Assembly (NCBI GenBank): GCA_902761585.1
Contig: CACWKX010000005.1
Span: forward strand, 62,001-126,000
DNA length: 64,000 bases
Reading direction: 5' to 3'
Source: an uncultured Lachnospiraceae bacterium
GTDB taxonomy: Bacteria; Bacillota; Clostridia; Lachnospirales; Lachnospiraceae
In this document: positions 52,945-62,544 of the stretch, one piece after another
Numbering within the stretch: the first letter of the stretch is position 1
Layout: each line of letters starts with the position of its first letter
Translations under genes and position numbers: made by a program
Notes under the pieces: model-generated
What the model saw: the letters and a program-made list of their open reading frames with translations, nothing else
Database searches by the model: none
What the model was told of the DNA's origin: nothing

Positions 52945-55350
52945 ATGCGATTCATGAAGAAAAAAGCGAACAAGAGCGGCAAGACCAGCAAGAACAGAGC
53001 AGCGGACAGAAAACAGAACAGCAGACAGTACAGCATGGGCCTGAAGACGGGAATTGCCTGCCTTCAGGCCCTGTGCGTTGCGATCATCACGGTCTGCACG
53101 CTGACGGTGGGCTACTGGACGGACAATACGTACAACCTGGAAGAGCTGGGGAGACCGTTCGAGGAGACGTCCATCTTCCTGAATGATGTGGAGCGGATTG
53201 TCCGCGCAAAGATCAACTGTACGAGGAATGAAGCCCTGTTCGAGACCGACGGCGAGGAGGATCTCAGCAAAAAGATCGATATCCGCCAGTATGTGGCGGG
53301 CGTCAGCGATACGGCCAATCAGAATGAGAATACGACCTACCTGCTCTCGGACCTGATCAATTTCTATCCGAATACCGGGGCGCTTGAGGAGATCGTCGCG
53401 AAGCTGGACAACTCGGAAAATCCGTCGGATGCTTCCTATGACAATCTGGCATCCCTTGCATCCGGTATGGAGAAGATTCTTCCTGTGTCAGGCAGCACGC
53501 TCGCGGACACGGCGAAGCTGTCCGGGAGTCCGTACACGAAGCTGTCTGAGTACTACAGTGATCTGTGCCAGACAAGTGCGGATCTGTACAGACGGTACCA
53601 GAGCTATACGGCCGAGCACAGTGACCCGAAGGGGGAGGCGCATCAGAAGGCGCCAGGGAACATCCGCTATTTCGCGGAGAACACGACCACCAAGGCGTAC
53701 TATACGAATCTGGATGCGAGAAGCTGCTCGGAGGCGAAGAGTCTGATCGCGAAGTCGGATGATCTGAAGTTTCTGTTTGAGGGGGTCCGGACGATGAACA
53801 TCATGGTTGCGGACACGGAGCATTCCCTGAACAAGACTGTAACATCGAAATTCATCGATACAGTATTCCTGGGCTCAAATGAACGGATTGTCATCGCCTA
53901 CGAGCCGGGATATCCGGTCGGGGATACCCTGCACCAGGACTATCTGGCGTATCAGAGCCGCAGACCGGTTGCGGTCGGCGCTGTCGTCCTTGGTATTCTG
54001 TCCGCCCTGTGCCTGCTGGCGCTTCTGGTGCTCGGAGGAATGGTGACTGGCAGGAGGGATTCGGAAACGCTGGAGCAGGAGGGCTGGTTTGACCGGATTC
54101 CGACGGAAATCGCGGCCGGGATGCTGCTCGGAATGGTTATGATCTGGTACTGGGTGATGCAGCGCCTGAAGGGAACCATGTTTTTCCCGGGGGATCACCT
54201 GAAAGGCTGGTATGTTGTGCTGGCCGTGACGGAGTATCTGCTCGGCGTGAGCGGACTATACAGCATCATCAGGAGACGCCGGCATCAGACATTTGCGACC
54301 AACTCTGTCATCTACACAGTCGTCCGTGTCAGTCAGCAGGTGATCAACGCCCGCGTGACATCCGGGAAGCTTCTGATGGTCTACTCCCTCTTTATTGCCG
54401 CGAACTTCCTGTTCCTCCGCGCCTTCGGCACCATCGGCATCATCATGGTGCTGGTGCTGGACATGGGGCTGATTCTCTATCTGATGCGGGATCAGGTCGG
54501 CAAGCTCAGTGTCCGGCAGGGACTCAGGGAGATTTCGAAGGGCAGGCTGGATTACAAGATTGACACGCATGGGCTGACCGGGGACAGCCTGGAGATGGCA
54601 AGAGCCGTCAACGAGATGGGGGACGGTCTTCAGGAGGCCGTCAACTCGATTGTGAAAAATGAGCGCCTGAAGGCGGAGCTGATCACGAATGTGTCCCATG
54701 ATCTGAAGACGCCGCTGACCTCCGTGATCAACTATGTGGATCTGTTGAAACGGCTGGATCTGAAGGACGAGCGGGCAAAAGAGTACATCGATGTCCTGGA
54801 CCACAAGTCCCAGCGCCTCAAGTCGCTGATCTCGGACCTGATCGATGCCAGCAAGATCAGCTCGGGCAATATTGAGCTGGATATGCAGCCGCTTGATCTG
54901 AGATCAATGCTGATGATGGCGGAGGGTGAATTTGAGGAGCGGTTTGAGGATGCAAAGCTGACGGTCCGGATGGCGCTCCCGGAGAGCGCAGAGATGATTT
55001 CAGCGGACGGCTCCCAGCTGTACCGGGTTCTGGACAACCTCTTCTCCAATACGGCAAAGTACGCGAAGGAGGGAACGGAGGTCCGCCTCACGATGACGCA
55101 GGAGGACGGATATGTGCAGGTGCTGCTTTCCAATACCTCCCGTGACTATCTGGAGAAGAGCGGAGACGAGCTCCTCGAGCGGTTTGTCCGGGGCGATCAG
55201 GCAAGGAGCAGCTCGGAGGGTTCGGGCCTCGGACTTTCCATCGCGAAGAACCTGACGGAGCTCATGGGCGGACAGTTCAGCGTGGAAGCCGGCGGTTATA
55301 CGTTTGAAACCTCACTCAGATTTCCGGTGCTTTCTGAACCCGGTTCGTGA
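52945..55350 (+). CDS. Sensor histidine kinase with a large extracellular region and several membrane helices
   Basis: An 801-residue kinase that pairs with the regulator upstream. A Lys/Arg-rich cytoplasmic tail, a first transmembrane helix (about 36-56), an extracellular sensor region of about 270 residues without a recognised domain, then a cluster of membrane helices (about 345-500), a short HAMP-like linker, the HisKA box VSHDLKTPLTSVINYVDLLK and an ATPase domain with the N box DNLFSNTAKYA and the G box GSGLGLSIAKN. The start is uncertain: ATG 52945, 52954 and 52906 are in frame, none with a strong binding site. The Ser/Tyr/Asn-rich sensor part suggests a surface or envelope signal, but nothing specific can be said. 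Confidence 0.88.
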   Translation: MRFMKKKANKSGKTSKNRAADRKQNSRQYSMGLKTGIACLQALCVAIITVCTLTVGYWTDNTYNLEELGRPFEETSIFLNDVERIVRAKINCTRNEALFETDGEEDLSKKIDIRQYVAGVSDTANQNENTTYLLSDLINFYPNTGALEEIVAKLDNSENPSDASYDNLASLASGMEKILPVSGSTLADTAKLSGSPYTKLSEYYSDLCQTSADLYRRYQSYTAEHSDPKGEAHQKAPGNIRYFAENTTTKAYYTNLDARSCSEAKSLIAKSDDLKFLFEGVRTMNIMVADTEHSLNKTVTSKFIDTVFLGSNERIVIAYEPGYPVGDTLHQDYLAYQSRRPVAVGAVVLGILSALCLLALLVLGGMVTGRRDSETLEQEGWFDRIPTEIAAGMLLGMVMIWYWVMQRLKGTMFFPGDHLKGWYVVLAVTEYLLGVSGLYSIIRRRRHQTFATNSVIYTVVRVSQQVINARVTSGKLLMVYSLFIAANFLFLRAFGTIGIIMVLVLDMGLILYLMRDQVGKLSVRQGLREISKGRLDYKIDTHGLTGDSLEMARAVNEMGDGLQEAVNSIVKNERLKAELITNVSHDLKTPLTSVINYVDLLKRLDLKDERAKEYIDVLDHKSQRLKSLISDLIDASKISSGNIELDMQPLDLRSMLMMAEGEFEERFEDAKLTVRMALPESAEMISADGSQLYRVLDNLFSNTAKYAKEGTEVRLTMTQEDGYVQVLLSNTSRDYLEKSGDELLERFVRGDQARSSSEGSGLGLSIAKNLTELMGGQFSVEAGGYTFETSLRFPVLSEPGS

Positions 55351-55363
55351 CATCAGGCTTCAC

Positions 55364-55495
55364 GTCGGAGGCCCGGTTCGCAGCGCCGGTATCCGCGTTG
55401 GAGGCCCGGTCTGCAGAACCGGCACCCGCGTTCGAGGCCCGGTTTGCAGTGCCGGAACCTGCATCGGAGACTTGGTTCGCAGCGCCGGTATCCAC
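55364..55495. repeat. 33-bp tandem repeat, four copies, after the kinase gene
   Basis: Units begin at 55364, 55397, 55430 and 55463 (GTCGGAGGCCCGGTTCGCAG and variants). The period is exactly eleven codons, and an open frame (55304-55555) reads it as RVGGPVCSAGT-like peptides, but the frame starts inside the kinase gene without a binding site. The 55351-55654 gap otherwise holds a weak promoter (TTGCAG 55541, TATCGT 55563). Confidence 0.9.
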
Positions 55496-55654
55496 CAGCG
55501 GCGGTTTCGTGAAAGTTTGGTGAATTCTGTCACAATTGCCTTGCAGATAAATTAAATTGTGCTATCGTGATTACAGCCGCTTCGGTCGGGACGCACTCCC
55601 GGACCCGGGATTCTTCCAGACCGGAGCAATACGATCTGCAAGGAGTGGGAAATT

Positions 55655-56077
55655 TTGAGAAACTCAAACTGGCGGGAGCGCTTTCAGAACTTTATGGCGG
55701 GACGGTACGGGCAGGACGAGCTGTCCCATTTCCTGCTTGTGGTGACCCTGATTGTGATCATCATCAATTTCTTCACGCACTCAGCCTTTCTCGGGATCAT
55801 TGCCGGGCTTCTTCTGGTGTGGGTGTACGTCCGGATGCTTTCAAAGGACACCGCGAGGAGAGCAGAGGAAAACAGGCGCTATCTGGATGTGAAGGACAGG
55901 GTTGTTTCATTTTTCAAAGGATTTGGCAGCCGGGGCAGGCATGATTCCTCCGCACAGGCGGATTTTCGTATCTACCGCTGCCCGAAGTGCGGTCAGAAGA
56001 TCCGTATCCCGAAGGGACATGGCATGGTGGAGATTACCTGCCCGAAGTGCAGAACAAGGTTCCGCAAGCGTACCTGA
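55655..56077 (+). CDS. Small membrane protein with a C-terminal zinc ribbon
   Basis: A 140-residue protein of unknown function. A basic N terminus is followed by two closely spaced transmembrane helices (LLVVTLIVIIINFF and FLGIIAGLLLVWVYV), a charged amphipathic segment and a cytoplasmic zinc ribbon of the CPKC-X(n)-CPKC type (about 110-135). The start is TTG 55655, with AAGGAG about nine bases upstream. It stands 61 bases before the DUF5685 gene on the same strand. Families of this shape are common in Lachnospiraceae next to DUF5685 and J-domain genes, as far as I recall; no biochemical role is known to me. Confidence 0.75.
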   Translation: MRNSNWRERFQNFMAGRYGQDELSHFLLVVTLIVIIINFFTHSAFLGIIAGLLLVWVYVRMLSKDTARRAEENRRYLDVKDRVVSFFKGFGSRGRHDSSAQADFRIYRCPKCGQKIRIPKGHGMVEITCPKCRTRFRKRT

Positions 56078-56138
56078 GAGGGGCGCTGCGGAACCGCTTT
56101 TGTATCAAAAAACGGAAGGCGGAAGGGCGGCGGGCTGA

Positions 56139-56981
56139 ATGTTTGGGTATATCACATTGAACAAGCCGGAGATGAAGGTGAAGAACCTGGAGGCGTATCA
56201 GGCCTGTTACTGCGGCCTGTGTCATGAGCTCCAGCACCGCTTCGGCGTGAAGGCGCAGCTGCTGTTGAGCTATGACTGCACGTTTCTGACGCTGCTTCTG
56301 GATGGGGTCTATGAGCCGGAGGCGGCTGAGCGGTCTGTCCGGTGCCTTCGCCATCCGATCGTCCGTCACCGGGAGACGGTCAGCCGGTTTACACCGTACG
56401 CAGCGGACATGAATGTCCTGCTGGGATATCTGAAGGCGGCGGATGACTGGAAGGACGAAAGGAAACCGGCGGCACGGCTCATGCTCCGGGCGTATGCGAA
56501 GGATTACCGGAAGCTGAAAAGCCTCTGGCCAAGGCAGGAGAAGGCAATCCGGAGGGCGGTGGCTGATCTCAGCAGGCTGGAGCATGAGCCGGTTCCGGAG
56601 GGGAAGGACGAGATCCTGCAGAAGCTGGACCAGGCAGCCGCCTGCACAGGCCGCTTCCTCGCAGAGGTCTGCGCCCCACGGAACGACCTGTGGGCGGAGG
56701 ATCTGCGGGGGGTAGGGTTTTACCTCGGCAAGTTTATATACATCCTGGATGCCTGGGATGACAGGAAAAAGGATCAGAAGAGCGGAAACTATAACCTGCT
56801 GGCAGCGCTGGAGGCGGAAGAACCGGAGTATGCCGGGGAGATTGTGAAGGAAGTTCTGTGTGACATGGCAGCCAGATGCTGCAGAAGCTTTGAACGTCTT
56901 CCGATCGTGAAGAATGTGGAGATTCTCCGAAATATTCTGTATTCCGGAATCTGGGTGAAGTTCAATGAGAGATCCGTATGA
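56139..56981 (+). CDS. DUF5685 family protein
   Basis: A 280-residue all-helical protein. The beginning [20 protein letters not shown], the cysteine pair [10 protein letters not shown], the segment [19 protein letters not shown] and a late acidic motif [12 protein letters not shown] are the recognisable DUF5685 features. The CxxC near residue 27 and acidic aspartates suggest metal binding, and the overall pattern recalls helical prenyl-synthase folds, but both are guesses. It overlaps the J-domain gene by 17 bases, so the two are co-translated. No function is established. Confidence 0.8.
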   Translation: MFGYITLNKPEMKVKNLEAYQACYCGLCHELQHRFGVKAQLLLSYDCTFLTLLLDGVYEPEAAERSVRCLRHPIVRHRETVSRFTPYAADMNVLLGYLKAADDWKDERKPAARLMLRAYAKDYRKLKSLWPRQEKAIRRAVADLSRLEHEPVPEGKDEILQKLDQAAACTGRFLAEVCAPRNDLWAEDLRGVGFYLGKFIYILDAWDDRKKDQKSGNYNLLAALEAEEPEYAGEIVKEVLCDMAARCCRSFERLPIVKNVEILRNILYSGIWVKFNERSV

Positions 56982-57678
56982 AGTGCTGGGGGTTCCGAGG
57001 GGAGCCTCCGATGATGAGATCAAGAAAGCGTACCGGAAGCTGAGCCGGAAGTACCACCCGGATGCCAATATCAACAATCCGGATAAGGCTTCTGCCGAGG
57101 AACGGTTCAAGGAGGTCCAGCAGGCCTACAAGCAGATCCAGGACGAGAAGAGCGGACGCTTCGGGTATGGCGGGGCAGGCGCCTCCGGCGGCTATGGATA
57201 TGGCAGCGGGCCTTTTGGCGGCGCAGCAGGCAGCTACGGTCCATTTGGAGGCTTCGGTGGATTTGGCGGCTTTGGCGGTCAGAGTGCCGCAGGGCACGAG
57301 GATGAGGGAGATATCCGGCTGCGGGCGGCCTCCAATTACATCGGGAGCCGGCATTTCCGGGAGGCGCTCAATACGCTGGATTCGATCCCGGAGGCTTCCC
57401 GCACCGCACAGTGGTATTTCCTGAGTGCACTGGCGAATTCAGGGGCCGGGAACAATGTGACGGCCAGACAGATGGCGGAGCGGGCGGTCTCGATGGAGCC
57501 GTCCAATGTACAGTATCAGCAGCTGAAGCAGCAGCTTGAAAACGGTTCGGCCTGGTACAGAGGCATGGGGGATTTCTACGGGACGCCGATGGATTCAGCG
57601 GGAGACGTGTGTTCCAATGCCTGCCTGACAAGTGCATTGTGCAGCGTCTGCGGACCGGGAGTCTTCTGCTGTATCTGA
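56965..57678 (+). CDS. J-domain protein with Gly/Phe region, TPR-like part and cysteine-rich tail
   Basis: A 237-residue DnaJ-like co-chaperone. The J domain (1-65) has [20 protein letters not shown] and the HPD tripeptide, so it should stimulate DnaK. A Gly/Tyr/Phe-rich segment (about 65-112) follows, then two TPR-like helical hairpins (about 115-185, [20 protein letters not shown]), and a tail with six cysteines in 20 residues ([20 protein letters not shown]). It lacks the DnaJ zinc-finger and client-binding domains, so it is a specialised J protein, probably linked to the DUF5685 protein it overlaps. Whether the tail binds metal or lipid is unknown. Confidence 0.85.
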   Translation: MRDPYEVLGVPRGASDDEIKKAYRKLSRKYHPDANINNPDKASAEERFKEVQQAYKQIQDEKSGRFGYGGAGASGGYGYGSGPFGGAAGSYGPFGGFGGFGGFGGQSAAGHEDEGDIRLRAASNYIGSRHFREALNTLDSIPEASRTAQWYFLSALANSGAGNNVTARQMAERAVSMEPSNVQYQQLKQQLENGSAWYRGMGDFYGTPMDSAGDVCSNACLTSALCSVCGPGVFCCI

Positions 57679-57748
57679 AGGGCACCGTGATGGAACCGGC
57701 AGGGTAGCGGAGGAAAAAACAGCTTCACCCGGATAGGGAGAGTCATGC

Positions 57749-58819
57749 ATGGACAGTCTTACATGGATGGAAGAGACAATCAGACAGATTCACCCTCCAC
57801 AGGACGTGTTCCGGAGAAGCTGTCAGGCGCGCTGGGACAGCCTCTGCAAACCGATTCACGGACTTGGAGCCCTGGAGGACATGGTATCGCAGATCGGTGC
57901 GATCCAGCAGACGGAGCAGCCGGACATCAGCAGAGCGGTGGTCGTGATCATGGGTGCTGACAACGGGGTTGTCGCGGAGGGCGTGAGCCAGTGTGGCAGC
58001 GAGGTGACGGCGCAGGTACTCCGAAACATGGCAGAAGGTGACAGTACCGTCTGCCAGATGGCGCGGTTCCGGAGGACAGAGGTGGTTGCAGTCGACATCG
58101 GATTGAATGAGCCGGTCAACAGCCCCGGGGTCCTGAACCGGGCCGTCCGGAGAGGGAGCGGCGACATCCGGACAGGACCGGCTATGGACAGGCAGGAAGC
58201 CCTTCAGGCAATCGGAGAGGGAATCCGGATCGTGCACGAATTGAAGGCGCAGGGATGTCAGATCCTTATTCCCGGGGAAATGGGAATCGGCAACACGACA
58301 ACGAGTGCGGCGTGTGTCTGCGCTTTCTTTGGAAAGGAACCGGAGAAAATCGCAGGGCCGGGCGCCGGTCTGACAAAGGAAGGCGTCCGGCACAAGGCAG
58401 AGGTGATCCGGGACGCGCTGCGCGTCAACCGTCCGGACCGGGGGGACGTTCTCGATGTTCTTTCGAAGGTCGGCGGACTGGACATCGCCGGAATGACCGG
58501 GCTGTTTCTCGGAAGCGCCGCAGAAGGGATTCCGACGGTCATCGACGGACTCATCGCCGCACTCTCTGCCTACATCGCCGTAAGGCTGGCTGGTCCGGTG
58601 CGAGAGTATCTGATACCGGGGCATCTGGGCACGGAGCCGGGAGACCGGATCCTGATGGAGGCACTGCAGCTTACCCCGCCCCTCCGCCTCGGGATGCACC
58701 TTGGAGAAGGCAGCGGAGCGGCGCTCCTGCTCCCGCTTCTGGATGAGGCTCTTTATATATACCGGAATCTGCCGCATTTCGGGAAATGTGGGATTCATGC
58801 TTATAAACCGCTTTCCTGA
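57749..58819 (+). CDS. cobT: Nicotinate-nucleotide-dimethylbenzimidazole phosphoribosyltransferase
   Basis: A 356-residue enzyme that makes alpha-ribazole phosphate for the lower loop of cobamides. IMGADNGVVAEGVSQCG, MGIGNTTTSAAC, LDIAGMTGLFLGSA and the C-terminal MHLGEGSGAALLLPLLDEA, whose Glu is the catalytic base, are standard CobT motifs. AGGGAG precedes ATG 57749. No other cobamide genes are near, so it may serve lower-ligand remodelling or a pathway encoded elsewhere. Confidence 0.95.
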   Translation: MDSLTWMEETIRQIHPPQDVFRRSCQARWDSLCKPIHGLGALEDMVSQIGAIQQTEQPDISRAVVVIMGADNGVVAEGVSQCGSEVTAQVLRNMAEGDSTVCQMARFRRTEVVAVDIGLNEPVNSPGVLNRAVRRGSGDIRTGPAMDRQEALQAIGEGIRIVHELKAQGCQILIPGEMGIGNTTTSAACVCAFFGKEPEKIAGPGAGLTKEGVRHKAEVIRDALRVNRPDRGDVLDVLSKVGGLDIAGMTGLFLGSAAEGIPTVIDGLIAALSAYIAVRLAGPVREYLIPGHLGTEPGDRILMEALQLTPPLRLGMHLGEGSGAALLLPLLDEALYIYRNLPHFGKCGIHAYKPLS

Positions 58820-58829
58820 GTGCTATACT
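58801..58829 (+). promoter_or_regulatory. Candidate promoter of the cytidylate-kinase-like gene
   Basis: TATACT (58824-58829) with a weak -35, TTATAA (58801-58806), 17 bases upstream. Confidence 0.4.
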
Positions 58830-58879
58830 ATATATAGATCAGTCACAACGCATTCCTCTGCAGAAAGGTGTGAGCAGTT

Positions 58880-59512
58880 ATGGCAGAAAACAGTATTATC
58901 ACCATCGGAAGACAGTTTGGTTCAGGCGGACACGAGGTCGGAAGACGCATCGCGGCGGAACTCGGACTGAAGCTTTACGACAAAGAGCTTCTGAAAACGG
59001 TCGCGGAACAGAGCAATATCTGCGAGCAGGTTTTGCAGGATTATGATGAAAAGCCAACGAACAGTCTTCTGTATTCCATCGTGATGGATGTCTATCCATC
59101 CATGAACTATGTGGGGAATACCCTCAGTCAGCAGGTTTATCAGGCGCAGTACGAAACGATCCGGCGCCTGGGAGAAAAGGGGAGCTGCGTGATCGTCGGC
59201 CGCGCGGCGGACTATATCCTGCGTGATAACCCGAGGCTGACCTCTGTCTTCATTCATTCCAGCATGCGATTCAGGCTTGACAGGGTGATGGAGTTCGAGC
59301 ATATTGATGAGAACAAGGCGAGGGACATGATCCTCAAGGCGGATAAGAAGAGGGCATCCTTCTATAACTTTCAGACGGAAAAGAAGTGGGGAGCGGCATC
59401 AAGCTACAATCTGTCGCTCGACACAAGCGACATTGGCATTGATGGCTGCGTCAGGATGATTGAGCTGTATCTTGAGCAGAAGAGAAAAGGCCAGCACAAA
59501 TCACAGAACTGA
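58880..59512 (+). CDS. Cytidylate kinase-like family protein
   Basis: A 210-residue P-loop protein. The loop is ITIGRQFGSGGHEVGRRIA, a GRxxGSGG variant typical of the cytidylate kinase-like family (distinct from Cmk). LKLYDKELL and VIVGRAADYIL are also conserved in it, and the C-terminal helix IDGCVRMIELYL ends the core. The family is often linked with transporters or unknown substrates, and nucleotide kinase activity is not proven. It lies between cobT and the second ftsH on the same strand. Confidence 0.82.
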   Translation: MAENSIITIGRQFGSGGHEVGRRIAAELGLKLYDKELLKTVAEQSNICEQVLQDYDEKPTNSLLYSIVMDVYPSMNYVGNTLSQQVYQAQYETIRRLGEKGSCVIVGRAADYILRDNPRLTSVFIHSSMRFRLDRVMEFEHIDENKARDMILKADKKRASFYNFQTEKKWGAASSYNLSLDTSDIGIDGCVRMIELYLEQKRKGQHKSQN

Positions 59513-59586
59513 GAACCCGAGAGGGCTGCAGCAGCCAGTATCCACACAGCCGCGTCAGCATCAGGGCGCTCAGCCGGAGGTAACGT

Positions 59587-61494
59587 ATGAACGATGACCA
59601 CAGAAAGCAGGGACCGGCGAACGGGCAGGGTAACAACCATGGGTCGATCCTTGCATTTCTCATTGTAACTTTTATCACGCTTGGAATCATGAGCCTGGTG
59701 AACCGGGCGATGACGAGCACGACAACCAAGGAGATCACGTACGACCAGTTCCTCGATCTTCTGGACAACAACCTGGTTGAATCGGTAACGGTCGATACGA
59801 ATAAGCTGGAGATCGTCACGAAGAAGGACCAGCCGCTTGCCAGCCAGGGTATCGAGGTGACCTACTATACAGGCCGCATGGATGACGACAAGCTGGTTGA
59901 CCGGCTGCAGAAGGCGGGCGTGGAGTTCAAGGAGGAGATTCCGGACAATACCACCAGCCTGATTCTGAATGTGCTGCTTTCATTTGCGCCGCTGGTTCTG
60001 ATCTGGGTCCTGATGGGTGTCCTGCTTCGCAGGATGAACAGCAGCACCGGCATGATGGGCGTCGGCAAGAGCCGCGCCAAGATGTACATGCAGAACGAGA
60101 CCGGTGTGACCTTCAAGGATGTCGCCGGCGAGGATGAGGCCAAGGAATCCCTGCAGGAAGCAGTCGATTTCCTGGAGCATCCGGAACGGTATGCGGAGAT
60201 CGGTGCAAAGCTGCCGAAGGGCGCTCTCCTGGTCGGTCCTCCCGGAACCGGAAAGACGCTTCTGGCAAAGGCGGTTGCCGGGGAGGCGAAGGTGCCGTTC
60301 TTCTCTCTGACTGGATCGGATTTTGTGGAGATGTTCGTCGGTGTCGGCGCGTCCCGTGTCCGCGACCTGTTCGACGAGGCGAAGAAGAATGCGCCGTGCA
60401 TCATCTTCATCGATGAGATTGATGCCATCGGAAAGAGCAGGAATGCCGGCGGCTACGGCGGCAATGATGAGCGGGAACAGACGTTGAATCAGCTGCTGTC
60501 CGAGATGGATGGTTTTGATTCCTCCAAGGGAATTCTGATTCTGGCTGCGACCAACCGTCCGGAGGTGCTGGATCAGGCACTGCTCCGTCCGGGCAGATTT
60601 GACCGCCGTGTCATCGTTGACAAGCCGGATCTGGAAGGACGGATTCAGATTCTGAAGGTTCACGCGAAGAACGTGAAGATGGACGAGACGGTCGATTTCC
60701 GCGAGGTGGCGCTTGCAACCTCCGGTGCAGTCGGTGCGGATCTGGCGAACATGATCAATGAGGCAGCCATCCTGGCGGTCCGGAACCACAGGCAGGCGGT
60801 CAGCCAGAAGGATCTGCTGGATTCTGTTGAGGTCGTTCTTGTCGGAAAGGAGAAGAAGAGCCGCGTCCTCAGCAAGGAGGAGCGGAAGATCGTATCCTAT
60901 CACGAGGTCGGACATGCGCTGGTGTCTGCGATTCAGAAGCACTCTGAGCCGGTGCAGAAGATTACGATTGTTCCAAGAACCATGGGCGCGCTTGGCTATG
61001 TCATGAATGTTCCGGAGGAGGAGAAGTACCTCAACTCGGAGGAGGAGATCCGGGCCATGCTTGTGGAGTTCACGGCAGGCCGTGTGGCGGAGGAGCTCGT
61101 CTTCGGCTCCATCACAACAGGCGCCTCCAACGATATCGAGAAGGCGACCCGGATCGCGCGGGCGATGGTAACCCAGTATGGCATGAGCAAACGGTTCGGC
61201 TTCGTACAGCTGGAGAGCCAGACATCCCAGTATCTGGATGACGGTCGACGCGTGATGAATTGTTCTGAACAGACTGCCGCAGAGGTGGACGAGGAAGTCA
61301 TGGCCATCATGAAGCAGTCTTACGAACAGGCAAGGAAGATCCTGACGGAGCACAGAAAGGCGCTTGACCAGATTGCGGCCTTCCTGATCGAGAAGGAGAC
61401 CATCACCGGGAAGGAATTCATGGATATCCTGGCGAAGGTCGATCAGCCGGATCTCGCAGCAGGTACAGAAAGTACAGAAACACCGCAAGCCTGA
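59587..61494 (+). CDS. ftsH: ATP-dependent zinc metalloprotease FtsH (copy 2)
   Basis: A 635-residue FtsH paralogue. Two transmembrane helices (about 20-40 and 120-142), Walker A GPPGTGKT, Walker [13 protein letters not shown], pore motif [11 protein letters not shown] and zinc motif HEVGH (from residue 439). The membrane-proximal part ([19 protein letters not shown]) differs from copy 1, so substrates or partners probably differ. The acidic tail ends [15 protein letters not shown] lies about seven bases before ATG. It is closer to the common YfmJ-independent FtsH2 type seen in Lachnospiraceae than to copy 1; this comparison is from memory. Confidence 0.95.
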   Translation: MNDDHRKQGPANGQGNNHGSILAFLIVTFITLGIMSLVNRAMTSTTTKEITYDQFLDLLDNNLVESVTVDTNKLEIVTKKDQPLASQGIEVTYYTGRMDDDKLVDRLQKAGVEFKEEIPDNTTSLILNVLLSFAPLVLIWVLMGVLLRRMNSSTGMMGVGKSRAKMYMQNETGVTFKDVAGEDEAKESLQEAVDFLEHPERYAEIGAKLPKGALLVGPPGTGKTLLAKAVAGEAKVPFFSLTGSDFVEMFVGVGASRVRDLFDEAKKNAPCIIFIDEIDAIGKSRNAGGYGGNDEREQTLNQLLSEMDGFDSSKGILILAATNRPEVLDQALLRPGRFDRRVIVDKPDLEGRIQILKVHAKNVKMDETVDFREVALATSGAVGADLANMINEAAILAVRNHRQAVSQKDLLDSVEVVLVGKEKKSRVLSKEERKIVSYHEVGHALVSAIQKHSEPVQKITIVPRTMGALGYVMNVPEEEKYLNSEEEIRAMLVEFTAGRVAEELVFGSITTGASNDIEKATRIARAMVTQYGMSKRFGFVQLESQTSQYLDDGRRVMNCSEQTAAEVDEEVMAIMKQSYEQARKILTEHRKALDQIAAFLIEKETITGKEFMDILAKVDQPDLAAGTESTETPQA

Positions 61495-61546
61495 CAGATG
61501 AGGAAAGGCTCCTGAGGCGGTGTTCTGAGCAGACGAATAGGGAAGC

Positions 61547-61576
61547 TTGACAAGAATAGCCCCGGGGCTGTAAGAT
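61547..61576 (+). promoter_or_regulatory. Candidate promoter of the PAP2 gene
   Basis: TTGACA (61547-61552), 18 bases, TAAGAT (61571-61576), overlapping the ftsH stem-loop. Confidence 0.45.
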
Positions 61577-61589
61577 GCAGTCCCGGGGC
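61559..61589 (+). terminator. Stem-loop after the second ftsH
   Basis: GCCCCGGGGCTG (61559-61570) and CAGTCCCGGGGC (61578-61589) form a strong stem with a short loop; no T-tract follows, so termination may be incomplete. Confidence 0.55.
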
Positions 61590-61666
61590 ATGTGTATATT
61601 GCCATGCTGATCGAAGAAATATATGTCCGTGCGGCGCAGGCGTCCGCAGGGCTTACGGTGGGACAG

Positions 61667-62371
61667 ATGAAGATGATAAGGAAACTGAAAACATACAGAC
61701 ATGCGCTGTGGTTTCTGCTGTACAGTGCCTTTTATATGACAGCATTCAGCGCTGTGGAGAAGGCAGGGCATGTTCATTATCATGTGATTCACACTTGGCT
61801 GGATGAACAGATCCCGTTCTGTAGATTCTTTGTCGTACCCTACTTTCTGTGGTTCGGCTTTATCGGCGCCGCCGTCACATGGTTTGTCATGTGCTGTAAA
61901 AACAAGGATGAGTACTATAAGCTGATCACGATGCTGATGATGGGGATGACCATCTTTATCGTTGTCTCTGTTGTCTATCCGAACCGGCTGGATCTGAGAC
62001 CTGCCCAGGTAGAGGGAAACGATATCTTTGCCATCCTCTGCAGGTATCTCTACAGGACCGATACACCGACGAATGTGCTGCCGAGTATCCATGTGTACAA
62101 CTCCATGGCAGTCTGCTATGCGGTCAATGCGAACGCGGCGCTGAGAAGGAAGAAGTGGGTGATTGCGGGAACGGATACCCTGACGCTTCTGATTGTTCTG
62201 TCCACCATGTTCCTCAAGCAGCATTCCATCATTGATGTCACAACGGGGATGGTCATGAGCGTTGTGCTCCAGGTGATCTGCGACCATATATTCGAGACAG
62301 AACCGGAGCGTGCGGATGCAGATGCCCGGATCTATTCACCAAAACAGAGAGAGTCAGGCTCGCGGGCCTGA
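61667..62371 (+). CDS. PAP2-family membrane phosphatase
   Basis: A 234-residue integral membrane protein with five or six helices (LWFLLYSAFYMTAF, FIGAAVTWFVMC, LITMLMMGMTIFIVVSVVY and others). The PAP2 signature is split as LPSIHVYN (SxxHV-type, about 135) and KQHSIIDVTTG (SxxxHxxxD-like, about 195). Such enzymes dephosphorylate lipid phosphates such as phosphatidate or undecaprenyl diphosphate, or act as inositol-lipid synthases. The family begins near KTYRHALW, so ATG 61667 (or 61673) is preferred over the upstream GTG 61592 or ATG 61604, which lie in the ftsH stem. A good terminator follows. Confidence 0.82.
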   Translation: MKMIRKLKTYRHALWFLLYSAFYMTAFSAVEKAGHVHYHVIHTWLDEQIPFCRFFVVPYFLWFGFIGAAVTWFVMCCKNKDEYYKLITMLMMGMTIFIVVSVVYPNRLDLRPAQVEGNDIFAILCRYLYRTDTPTNVLPSIHVYNSMAVCYAVNANAALRRKKWVIAGTDTLTLLIVLSTMFLKQHSIIDVTTGMVMSVVLQVICDHIFETEPERADADARIYSPKQRESGSRA

Positions 62372-62385
62372 ATCATGAGCACGTC

Positions 62386-62439
62386 GAAAGGCCTTTCCAC
62401 CAGACTCCGCAATCGCCGGAGAGGCGGAAGGGCCTTTTC
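62386..62439 (+). terminator. Terminator after the PAP2 gene
   Basis: AAAGGCCTTTCC (62388-62399) pairs with GGAAGGGCCTTT (62426-62437) with one mismatch, followed by TTCTT. Confidence 0.8.
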
Positions 62440-62544
62440 TTGTACAGAAGCGCGGGCGCGTCAGCGGCGAAGCGGCATGGGGAGTTTTACAAAATATGAT
62501 GTATCTCAGTCTCCGCGCCATGGCCGGCAGGAGGCAGCGTATGA

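Noticed and set aside
55304..55555. 83-codon gene with 11-residue repeats
   Set aside because: Starts inside the kinase gene without a binding site; retained only as a finding, not as a CDS.
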